Positions 51,206 through 62,586 of a stretch of DNA of 64,000 nucleotides are shown piece by piece. The notes under the pieces were generated by a model that ran no database searches, was not told the DNA's origin, and was given only the letters and a program-made list of their open reading frames with translations. A program made the translations under genes and the position numbers. Source of the DNA: Proteromonas lacertae (taxonomy: Eukaryota; Sar; Bigyra; Opalinata; Proteromonadidae); NCBI GenBank assembly GCA_002245135.1, contig NGBS01000873.1, positions 248,001 to 312,000 on the forward strand. Reading direction: 5' to 3'. The first letter of the stretch is position 1. Every line of letters begins with the position of its first letter.

Positions 51206-53486
51206 TCAAGTAGAGAACTGTCTTATTATTTCTATCGGATATAAATCTCCATCAGCAGGTGGTGCATTATCATAAATATGATATTCATCAATTATTGTAG
51301 ATCTACCTCTCAACAACTGTTCATTTTCTCTAATTAACCTATAATTGTTATTACGATGTAAAAGAAAAGCAGCTAAATTAAAATCACCTGTAGTTATATT
51401 TCCATGTTCATTATTAGGGATATTTTCAGGTATAACAAATTCTCTATGAAATTCATCTTCCTCCTCATCTTCAACACCTGGATGTACTACAGCAGGTATA
51501 CCATTGGAGATAGCATTCAAATATTCAGTTTTAAAGTCATTATATTCATCAATCAGAGAAATTGTTTCTGAATTATTAGCTTTCACTGTCTTATCAATGA
51601 CAATATTCTTTAGACAATTAATGAGATTCTCTAATCTGTCTAAATATTCATAAAAACATGGTTCTTGTTCACTTTCTATATGATAATAACAGTAAATATA
51701 ACTATAATCCAATAACTCTTCACATTTTAGTAATAATATACATAAAGTAGTCTATTAAATAAATAAATAAATAAATAAAATTATACTTGTTTTATCATTT
51801 TAATACTTTCAATCTGTTCTTTCACCAATACATATCTTGAACTACAAAATTCAAATTTTGCTTTATTCATCTGATCTTGTATTCTTCTATTAGCAATAAT
51901 CTGTTCAGCAATTCTATTACAATGGAAAAATCCACCAGTTTCTTCTCCATGAATTGACCAATCACATAAACACAACCAACAAAATTGGAAATGACAATGT
52001 TCACATATCATATGATTACATCCTTTATTTTTCTCTATTCGCATATGACAATTTGGGCAAAACTTAGTATTTTCAGATATCCAATTATAATTAATAGCAT
52101 CAGGATCACGTGTAATAATTCTATTTTTTGATAGTAATAATTGCCAATTATCTAAATCTTCACAGGAACAAGGGATATGGACATTCTTCTTACATTTCCC
52201 ACAGAAACGATGATGTTTTGCACATTCTAAATCACTATTAGCAAATGTATATCTATTTATATTACCATTATCTCCACCATCACCATTATTATCATTATCA
52301 TAATCTTCATATATGCTAATATTCATTACTTTAACAATCTCTTTACAATTTGGAAAAGGACATTCAAATAGACTTTTATCATTCTCTATAATGGATTTTG
52401 CTTTGAATATATTGTATTTCTTTTGCATTGTTTTACTCACTAATGAATAGATATCTTCATCACTTAGTTTGTAATTGCAATTGGAATTCATACATTTTAT
52501 ATCCACTTTACCATTCTAACAAATATATATATTAATATTATATATATATATATATATACTCTTATTTCATTTTCTATATAAAACTTCCAACATATTTTAC
52601 AATAACTGTCATTACAATCCAACCAAAAGTAATCTGAACTATTTCTCTTTTCACAACACACATCACATTCTATTTCTTTTGATGGTTTTAATTGATTGTT
52701 ATAATATTGTATCAATATCACTTCTACATTACCATTATATTGTCGAAGTAATTCTTTAATGAAATTGGGAGGTATATTTGTACTTACTATTAATAAATAA
52801 ACAATTTTAATATATATACATTTCACATCATTTATTTTTTCATTTTCATTATAATCATAAAATCCCAACAATATATTATCATAAACTTCCCTATCTCTCA
52901 TTAAAGCCAACATTTCATAATTACGCGTAATTATGCACCAGTCGTAGACAGTTTTACCTGAATGATCTGCCTACAATATAAAATATTAAAAAATATATAA
53001 ATATATACAATATCTAAATCTATGATTTTCATATTCAATAATAGTTCAAATAAATAAGTTTGATTAGTTCTAACTAAATAATGTAAACATGTACATCCTT
53101 CATTGTCTTGAGCATTCAGTAACCTACAGAACATACCATCACGAAAATTAATTAAATATTTTAAACATTTTATTTTACTGGGAGGTGAACAATGATTTAT
53201 ATGATCACATCTATCACATAAATAGTGAAATATTGTTTTCCCTTCCTTAGTGCTGGATAATAAAAGATCATCACTGCTCCTTACACAGCAGATCCTAAAT
53301 ATAGAGTCTAACCCACACATTCCAGCGTAATGTGCGAATAGATTCTTATTGGAGTCTTTAGTTGAAGTGTTCTTCTGAAAAATGCCATTATAACTATCAC
53401 CAGTTTTCTGTAGAATAGATACAATCTCCGTTTCGTTTCCCACATTCAAAATTGGTATATAAATGAGACGAAATTGATTGACCCAT
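51206..53486 (-). CDS. ankyrin-RBR (Ariadne/ANKIB1-like) E3 ubiquitin ligase, ~710 aa
   Basis: Five exons with short introns; the last (35 nt, near 51765) is made of ATTT repeats. Order: ankyrin-like repeats (NLFAHYAGMCGLDSIF; GCTCLHYLV), a UBA-like segment (LLRQYNGNVEVILIQYY), RING1, IBR, Rcat and the helical Ariadne domain. RING1 reads CDVCCEK...CNDSYCKICW, where the usual CGHxFC His is Asp. Rcat FCPNCHMRIEKNKGCNHMIC keeps the catalytic Cys after HM. The layout matches ANKIB1/Ariadne ligases, which pass ubiquitin from E2 through that Cys. ATG 53486 (MGQSIS, a possible myristoylation site as in animal ANKIB1) is one base out of frame with the body; the shift lies at a T4 run near 53447-53452. 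The next in-frame ATG would drop the first ankyrin unit. Confidence 0.85.
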
Positions 53487-54032
53487 AATTATTTTTTCTA
53501 AATTATATGTGTTTTATAATAAAACAGAAGTCAATTATTATATTATTTTTAAAAATAAATATTATCCTCTTTATACGGTTAAATAAGAGCTATCAGAATA
53601 TATTTGATTATAAGTATACATTTATCCTGTAAGTGGTGTGATATATTAGATATTGGTAAATAATTCGTGATTAGATGAACTTGATAAATAATATAGTGAA
53701 TATGGCTGAAAAAAACTAACCAACGTATTTGATTTAAAATTATGACCGTTTCAATACAACTTTTAAAAAGTTGAACTAGATCGTCTTAAAATACTCAGTG
53801 TAGTTATAACTTGCTTCATTATTTTTTATATCCATCTTTAGCCTTAATTTTTGTATTGTATTATTAAAAACCAAATCTTCTATTATGCCATGATTTTATA
53901 AACTAGCAACTATATATAATGTAAGTATAAATAAAAATCTCAAAAGAAAACTAACAACTGATGAAAAACTAGAAGATTCAAAAAAGTAGCTGTTATAAAA
54001 ATATATTTAAAAATTCAAATTTTTTTTCAACT
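53487..54032. promoter_or_regulatory. 546-bp divergent intergenic region, otherwise empty
   Basis: It lies between the RBR ligase start (minus) and the kinesin-10 start (plus) and is the longest gene-free stretch in the window. I see no coding frame, RNA gene or repeat worth naming. Both promoters must be here. Confidence 0.35.
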
Positions 54033-56557
54033 ATGTTGAGTTCCAAGCTGATTTCATACCTTGGACAAGAACCAGTTGTAGTGATAGGTAGAATAAAACC
54101 ATTAAATGAAAGTGAAAAGGGGGATGTGCTAAAAGTTCTTAACTTTAATGAAGTTGAATATATGGATCCAAAAATAAATGAGATTATAAAATATAAGTAT
54201 GTTATGCAGTAATATATTTTATTAATTAAATAGTTTATCTTCAATTTATGACGGTACAGCAACTCAAAGAGAAATATTTGGTCAATCAATATCCCCATCA
54301 CTTAACATAGTATTTGATGGTGGTAATTTTTCTTTATTCACATTTGGTGCATCAGGATCTGGTAAATCTTACAGTTTACAAGGTACTGAAAAAGATCATG
54401 GTTTAGCTTATCGTATTTTAGAATTTTTATTCAAACACAAATCACAGAATCAATTAATTCAACTTGATTTATCTTATTTCGAAATATACTTAGAAAAAGT
54501 GTATGACTTATTAAAACCCTCAAAAACTGAATTAAATGTATTAGAAGATTCAGATAAATCAACTCATATTCAAAATCTTTCACAAACTAGATTATTCAGT
54601 TTAAGTCAATTTCAAAGATTGTATAAAAAAGGGAATGAAAGTCGACATATTGGAAATACTAAAGTAAATCAAATATCAAGTAGATCTCATGGAATCTTAC
54701 AAATAACAGTTCAATATCCAATTTCAGGGAAGTTACATAAATCAAAAGTAAATATAATAGATTTAAGTGGAAATGAAAATAGTAAAAAAGCTGAAACAAG
54801 TGGAGTAAGATTATCAGAAGCTTGTCATATAAATAGTTCACTTTTAGCAATTAATAAAGTGATAAAAGCAATAGTTACAAAAGAAAGTTATATTCCTTAC
54901 AGAGATTCAAAGATTACACGAATATTATCAGATTCATTAGGTGGTTCATGTAAAACAATAATGTTAGTAACATTAAGTAACAATATTGAACAATATTATC
55001 AAACTAAACAATCATTGGAAATTGCTAAAGACACAATGAATGTAATAAATCAAGTCAAAATGAATGGATATGAAATTATTGAATCAAGTAAAGATGTAGA
55101 AATGAGAAGATTAAAATCATCAGAAAAGACAATGAAAAGAAAAATCAGTTTAATAAGTAACACTCCAATAAGTAGTAATAATAACAATTATAAGAATAAT
55201 AACTCAAATGAAAATATGAAAAAGAGATTAAAGTTAGAAAATGGTGTTATATCCAGTCCATTAAGACCACCAGCACAACCATCATCTCAGAGATTATCAA
55301 TTAGTAATTATTCATCCATTAAGTCACCATTTAGAGAGTGTGAATCAATACATAACTCACCTGCATTGAGAATTAGAAGAATTATACCAAGCCAAACACC
55401 GTATATATATTATATTTATTTTATTTATTATTTATTATAGTAGAAGACAAAATATATCAGTGTTTAATGTTGAAAATATAGTAATTGAACCAGAAGTAAA
55501 AGAAAATGAGAATAAAGAAATGGAAATTGAAGAGTCTGATAGTAAAACTGAAGTAGTTGAAAAACAACAACAATCACAACAAAAAGAAGAAAAAGATGAA
55601 GCTGAAACAATCTCACCAACAAATATTAAAACACCAGTAGAACGATTATCAATTGATTCAATACAGTCAACTCATTCAATCAATTTAAATACCTCGCAAA
55701 CATCTCAAAGAAGTCGTCTCAATGATTCCACAGATTCTATTGCTATTATACCAGCTATGACATTTAATAGATCTAGTAATAACTCAGCTGCTTCATCTGC
55801 ATCAAAACATCAACCAGTTTCTTCATTCAGTAGACATAAAGATAAGAAACAAACAACCAAATCATCTGGTAAAGAAAATGAAGAGTATATATATATATAT
55901 ATATATATATTTATTTATTATCAATAGAAATAATAATAACAATAATGCTAATCACAACGATAGTGTTAGTAAAACAGAAAAATCACCTAATACTAGAAAA
56001 TCACTGCATTCTAGCGACTTGTATAGATTTATGAATATATTTATTGTATAGTGCTAAACAGAAAGTAAATGAAGCTAAAGAATACATAGTAAAAGCAAGA
56101 GAATGGGAATTCTCAAATAATGTGGCATTAGCTATTGAAAACTATCAAAAAGGTATTTATAAAATGTTTATCATATTAATTAATATAGCATTACAAATAT
56201 TACCTGACCATCCTGGCATACAAGTGAAATTAAAGGAATTATCATCAACAGTTGCACCAAAGGTTGCAGAAGTGTTGAAAACAGATTCTTCAGATGTATA
56301 ATATATATAAAATATATAAATTTAGAAGAATGAGTTCATATTGCTGAATATACTTAATACTGGAAACATAAAGCAACTAATGAGTTTAAAACAAATTGGC
56401 AAAAAGAGAGCTGAACAAATTATAAACGCAAGAGAAAAAGAAGGTTTATATACTAAAGTATTTCTAATCATATCTATATTTTTATTAGATAGAGGATCTC
56501 ACAAAAGCAGGAATAACAGAGAAAGTCGTACAGTCAATTGCTGCTGCTAATAGTTAA
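54033..56557 (+). CDS. KIF22: kinesin-10 (KIF22/Kid-like) chromokinesin, ~760 aa
   Basis: Eight exons with introns of about 30-41 nt, three starting with (TA)n. Motor (residues about 10-330): FGASGSGKSYSLQG P-loop, NQISSRSHGI switch I, IDLSGNENSKK switch II and HINSSLLAINKVI. A basic Ser/Asn-rich linker and an acidic Gln-rich stretch follow. The last 75 residues include LKQIGKKRAEQIINARE and IEDLTKAGITEKVVQSIAAAN, the helix-hairpin-helix DNA-binding module that marks Kid proteins. Known role: polar ejection force on chromosome arms in mitosis. The P-loop and HhH together make the assignment firm. The start at ATG 54033 is the only one that gives a full first motor strand. Confidence 0.9.
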
Positions 56558-56653
56558 AAATAACATAAATTAAATATATTATTCTTAAATATGAAAAATT
56601 CTCATAGATATTGTTCTTGATTCGCCATATTTTCTTGCTTTAATCTTCACAAG

Positions 56654-57645
56654 ATGCAAACCGAGAAGTATAGTTTCTAAATCTAAAAATAGAATACATA
56701 AATACGTTCAGAACTTATCTACTGTTGAGAAGGAACATCATAAACAGATTCTTTTCGGATTAAGAGTTTTTCCATGTGAATATCAAGAAAGATATGGATT
56801 TTGTTATGAAGCAGAAACAACAAGAAAGGGGAGAGAATATGCTCATGTATATATCATACTTATCACATTCAATTAGCATGATTGTTTCTATTATCACTCA
56901 TATATGGATCAACGTAGATGTCCAATAACTTTCGATAATTGTGAAGCATATAGACCAGCTTTATGCAAATCCTATAACATGAAGACAGGAAAATGCAAAT
57001 TTGGACCGAACTGTATCTACTCACATGGGTATTCAATGATTTTTGATTTATTTTATTAGCTATAATGAGTTATTATTCCATCCTGCTATATATAAAACTA
57101 GAATGTGTAGATATATTGAAAATGGACAAGAGTGCCCTGGAGGAGCATATTGCTGCTATGCTCATGGTTTTAATATATCATTTTCTTTTAATGATATATA
57201 ATTGTTGAAAATTTTCTTTAATGATTCTTTTTAAGATCTTAGAATTCCACCAGAGATTGTTGTAATAGAGCCTAATTCTAATAACTATAGTAGTAGCCTA
57301 CAAGAAGTCGATAATATACCTAGTGTTAACATACCTGATCAGTTATATAACTCAAGCGAAGACTTTGTTTATGATAATGATGAGTATTTATTCATTCTTT
57401 TTACTTTCAATAGAAAATCTTTAAGAGAAACAAGTCCTTTGACAATTACATACAACTTTCAACAATACGAGCAAAAGCCACAACAGTTGCAGCAAGTTAA
57501 ACCAATGCAACTAGTTAAACCTATACAAAAACCTAAATTTCATACTTCACCTGTTAATTCACGTTCTAATTTAAACAGAATCGAAGAGTTATTAGAAAAT
57601 TTCTCCGATTTTGGTCCAATCTGTCATCAAGAACTTTGGAACTAA
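56654..57645 (+). CDS. CCCH zinc-finger RNA-binding protein (UNK/plant RR-TZF-like), ~268 aa
   Basis: Six exons; the fourth intron (about 57170-57235) is long for this locus, starts GTTT and ends AAG. The fingers read FPCEYQERYGFC..., then CKSYNMKTGKCKFGPNCIYSH (C-x8-C-x5-C-x3-H) and CRYIENGQECPGGAYCCYAH, followed by GDLR. The spacer YNELLFHPAIYKTRMC between fingers is characteristic of Unkempt and of plant RR-type tandem zinc finger proteins. Such proteins bind AU-rich mRNA and control its translation or decay. The C-terminal half is Gln/Pro/Lys-rich and disordered, ending in a short conserved-looking EELLENFSDFGP helix. ATG 56654 is preferred; an upstream ATG at 56591 runs into a stop. Confidence 0.82.
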
Positions 57646-57796
57646 CTTGTATTTGTAACTAATACACTATAATATAAAACTGCTTAATTCGATTTTATAT
57701 TACATCCTATTTGCTTTGTTTATCGAAAATGAGAATTTTAAAAATCAGAAGTAACTTGGCTTGACTGTTTTTGAAATTTCAAAATAAATTATCTCG

Positions 57797-60700
57797 ATGT
57801 ATAGTACATCTGTGGATGATATAGTACATGCAGATCCTGAAGAAGTGTGTGATATAATAACTAGATATTTTACTGATGATGATGGAGAGAGTGAAAAGAT
57901 TAATTGGGAAAGTTTGATGAGTAGTGTTGTACAAAATTCTGAAATGAGATCAAAATGTTCATGTGAAAGTCATCCAGGAGAATTGTATTACAGATGTTTG
58001 ACGTGTGAAGTATTACCTCTGTTCTATGTATTATATGAATAGTTATCTGAAAATTCATACTATTGTAAGAATTGTTTCAATGCAGAATATCATAAATTTC
58101 ATCAAACATTAGAATACAAAGCATTAGATGCAAATGAACATTACAAATGTTATTGTGGTGAAATTGACAAGCTGAATATATTATCATTCTGTAAAATGCA
58201 TCAAGAACATACCGATATGATCACACCTCAAATGGTTACGAGTATGAACAGAATTGCTAAAATCACTATCGAATATGTAAGTGAAACGTTCCAAGAAATT
58301 TTCCCATCATTTTCATCCCCAAATTCCCCAGATATCACCTATACACTGATTTTACCGCAATGTCAAAAATCATTGCAAATTTACCACTTTGCTATATCCA
58401 ATATCTCTGGATTATCATTAGAACAAAAATCAGAAATATTAAATAACTTAGAAACAGAGCATCAATCAACATTGACAGATTTATCAATGGATTTAGTCAA
58501 TAATATAATAACTTATTTAAAACAGTCCAATATTGTTTATATCCTCTTAACTAGTGATAATTACATCAAATATCAACGAATAGAACAGATATTTAGATGG
58601 TTGAATTATTTATTAAAAGGTGGAACGACTTTTAGACAACCAATTGTTGAAGCTGTATAAAAATATATTAAAAATATATTTGTTTTTATAGATAATGAAA
58701 TCTTATTATGATGGATATACACATATTGAATCAATAATGAGAAATATTCACAAATTACCATATTCATTAAGTTATAATATTCAAATATTTATATGTAATT
58801 TATTGAATTCGAAGCAATTCTCTGATTTGATATTGTCCTATTTATTACAGAATTATATATCATATATTGATGCATATACAATGAATCAAATTAATTATTT
58901 TACTATTCCATTAAATATATATCAAATTGTATATAATCATATATATATAATTAAATAGTTGTTAAGTAATACTGAAATAATCAAAGATAGCCAGTTTAAT
59001 ATATTGAAATTGTTGTTTCAATCATTGAATGTATATTTTATTTATTTATTCTTGTCTGTATAGAACATAATTGAAAGATCAGATTCTCATTCAAATATAC
59101 TAATAGACAAGATCATTAATTTAATACAAATCTATTTATTCCATTATAATAGTGAAGATGTTAAACCAATTCAATATTATTATGATATTATTGATGTAAT
59201 AGACAAAATACAACCAAAAAGTATAACTGAAAATGCAAATCCAACGTTATTACTATGGGAACAGATGAATTGTACATTTTATTACAATTATAAGATATCT
59301 CAATGTTTAATTACTATTGGTAAAATACTCTATGACATTAAAAATAAGAATATTGCAGATGACGTGTTAGATTATGTTAAAAAGAAATATATCAAGTATC
59401 TTGAGGATGTATATATATTATTATATTATATATGATGTATAGCTGGGAGAATTTCATATTCCTATCAAAGAAACTGTACTATATAATTCTATTCAGTTTT
59501 TATATGAATTATTATTATTTTACAATATGAAATATGATACAATAACAATCAATGATTATTTTAAGAATATGAATGATGGTAATAATGATATTATATTATC
59601 AATAATACAGAATTGTATATCTCCACATGTTTTCTCTATTAAAATACAAACATCAAATGCTACACCTGAATATATGACTTTATTAGTATATTTCATTATT
59701 TTTATTTGTTATTTAGACTGATTTTTACATGTCTTCCTATTATGCAGAAATGAATATATTTTTGTTACACACAATCGCTGTTTATTATGGAATGGAAAAT
59801 ATTATTAATTTGGTATTAGATTACTCTGAAACAATAGATATTATAGCAAATGAAAGAGTATATTCACTCTATAAACATTCAAATAATATATTGTATGGAA
59901 AAGAGATAGTGAGATATATATGTCAAATATTGATTATTAGTTTAATATATAATAACAATACCACTAACAATTCATATTATAAACAGTTTTTGATTAATAC
60001 ATTGAGATTAGAATGTCAAAGTAAAGAAGAATTATATTTTAAAAGTATTTTTATTATTATGTTCTTTTTTATAGTGAAAACTCACTTTTATAATCGTTTA
60101 AATGAATTTTTTAGTGTATTTTTTATCACAGATAAAGTTCTTAAAGATTGTGCAGTATGTAATAACCTCAGATATAACAATTTGAATATTTATTCATTAC
60201 AAACTAAATATTATAACGAATATTATTATCCATTTGTACTAAATTACACTGTGAATAATAATTACTGTATTACAAAAGTTATTCAATTATTTTCCATTTA
60301 TTCATTACCGAAAGAACCATTTAACTCTCAATTTCAACCGAATTATGATTATTTATATTCAAATAATTGTTTAAAACTATTAATTTCCACTTTATATGTA
60401 TTACCTCAACCAAAGAAAGTTTCTAGTAATAACCAACAGCAAATCGACTATTATTATATTGTCTTATATTTGTTATCAATTATTTCACATAATGTTACAA
60501 TGCTCACTGATGAATTTAAACATTCTTTAATAACCAAATCAAATAGATATGGCAATGAGAATTGGTTAGATTTATTCTACATTTATGATTGGTTGAAATT
60601 GGATAGATTGAATGATATTTCTCATTATATTATATCCAATTTTCAAAAAATATGTTTGGATATAAAAATAACAATATCTCGATTATCTCCTGATAAAGCA

Positions 60701-62143
60701 AGTATATATATTTTTATTAATGTATTTGTTATTTTTATTAGAATTATTGGATATGAGCAGTGGAGAAAGAGAATCAATTCCAAGTAAACTAAACAAACAT
60801 TCATTCTTAAGAATGTGTTCGAGATGTAAAGAATATGTTTCTAAATATTACTGTTTTAATTGTGATGATCTATTTTGTAAGAATTGTAAACTCAGTGTTC
60901 ATGAAAATGTATATATATTAATTTGTAATATATTGTGAATTAGATAAATAGAAAACATCATAAAGTTAGACCTCTTCTATTTTGTAATGAATGTCATTCA
61001 AATGAAAGTATTTTCGCTGATATTTACTGTATAAATTGTAATAAATTCTATTGCATCATTTGTTCACAAACAAAGCACACAAATACAAAAGAAGAACATG
61101 AATTTGTTGGTATAAACGATTATGCTGAAGGAAATTATAAACATGAAAATAAAGAAGTAAACAATCGAAAAATGGAAGAAATTGCATTCTTATCAATGAG
61201 AAGTCATTACTTTCATATAGGAATTCGATTAATTAAAAAAGTAAGTGATGGTATTAGAGTTCCAGTGAAATGCATTCATCCTAATATCCCTGACCATGAT
61301 AAATTGTATATGTTAGAAATAACTGAACCACCACCATCAGTAGAATTGATTAATTATAAACCTTATGAAATATATAAGAAGGTTGGAAATCATGAATTTT
61401 TATTGCCATTTGTTGGTACAATAATGTATATATATATATATATATATATAATTAATATAGAGATTTAATAACAACAACATTTATCGAATACTTTTCTAAC
61501 AAGTTGATTAGTGATAGATTATGTTTTGGATTATTTGATTTTGAACAAAAAGTATATTATATTATTATTATTATTATTTCTATAGAGTATGGAAGAAATA
61601 GTTCCAACGCTTCAAATGATTACAAGTAAGGGAAAAGGAAACTATCCAACAATATTGAAGTATAGTTTTGAAATAAGTAAAATTCTCTATGATTTATATA
61701 ATAAAAACATTATTCATCGTAATATCAGTCTTTCAAATATTTATATTTCAAAAGATGATCATATTCAATTAACTGGGTTAAATTACAGTATTGTTGTAAA
61801 TGATGATAAAACGACTAGTAATTTAAATGTAATTGGAAATTTAGAAACAAGAGCACCTGAATTCTTTGCTCATTTGAAAGGAAGAAAAACAAAAGTTTTA
61901 AATTATAATAAACAACCATCTTGGGAACTTGGAGTTATTTTGTTTGAAATTTGTGAAAAGGAAAAACATCCTTTTCCTAATTACCCTAAGAGTGTTAATA
62001 ATAAGTTGAAATTGACTGTTGATTATCCAAGTGAGTATTTAGATTTAATACAGAAATTGATAATTTTAGATCCTTCAACTAGAACAACAATTACCGAAGC
62101 TTATAATACTTTAAATTTGTTATATTCCACAATTAACCAATAG
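57797..62143 (+). CDS. UBR-box / B-box / pseudokinase protein, ~1,320 aa
   Basis: About 12 exons with 29-41 nt introns; every junction keeps frame. Residues about 54-125 form a UBR zinc finger ([48 protein letters not shown]) as in N-degron readers. A long helical region follows with [14 protein letters not shown], similar to UBR1-family bodies. From about 915 come two B-box-type fingers ([25 protein letters not shown]...CINC), and from about 1030 to the end a kinase-like fold: [14 protein letters not shown] replaces HRD with HRN (61715-61723), TGLNYS stands where DFG should be, and RAPEFF is kept. It should therefore lack phosphotransfer. No RING or HECT is seen, so it is not an evident E3. 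Joining the UBR part to the B-box/kinase part rests on one intron at about 60701-60741. Confidence 0.75.
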
Positions 62144-62222
62144 ATTTAATTATTTTGTATGTTTAGAATAGTTTTTTATATGCATAATAAAACTTATTAT
62201 TAATGTGATATAAAATTCTATT

Positions 62223-62552
62223 GTGTCACATTGTTTTTATTTTGAAAATCTTTACAAAACACAAAACGGCTATATTTCGATTAATCAAAAATACATCATT
62301 ATACCTATGCTGTATAATCATTTTCACAATAAATTAGGATGTACAGAAGCGCAATTAGTATTAGCATGGGTTTTAAAAAATAATAATGTGAGTGTAATGT
62401 TAATTAGAGCTTCAAATATAGAGCAATTGGATGAAAATTTGAAGCGTTTGGAAATATTACCAAAAATGAGTGATGAAATAATGAATGAAATTGATGAAAT
62501 AGCTTGTACTAAACCTATTCCATTTCCTGATTGTAGAACATGGAATAATTAA
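62223..62552 (+). pseudogene. relic of an aldo-keto reductase, K+ channel beta-subunit type
   Basis: An open frame without a start at its left edge encodes the C-terminal part of an AKR6/Kv-beta-type protein: LGCTEAQLVLAWVLKNNNVS, then IRASNIEQLDENLKRLEILP and a final DEIACTKPIPFPD. The catalytic tetrad and most of the barrel (about 230 residues) are missing; the first ATG is at 62307. It begins only 79 bp after the pseudokinase gene's stop. Either the 5' part was deleted or a fragment was copied here. Expression as a short peptide cannot be excluded. Confidence 0.7.
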
Positions 62553-62586
62553 AAACATAAATTGATAATAATAATAATAATAATCT

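Noticed and set aside
60700-60787. End of the UBR gene at 60787, with a separate B-box/kinase gene after it
   Set aside because: The last 27 codons of that frame read straight into a typical intron (GTATATATAT...TTATTAG); removing it joins frame to [10 protein letters not shown] and the B-boxes. No promoter space lies between. Kept as one gene with stated doubt.
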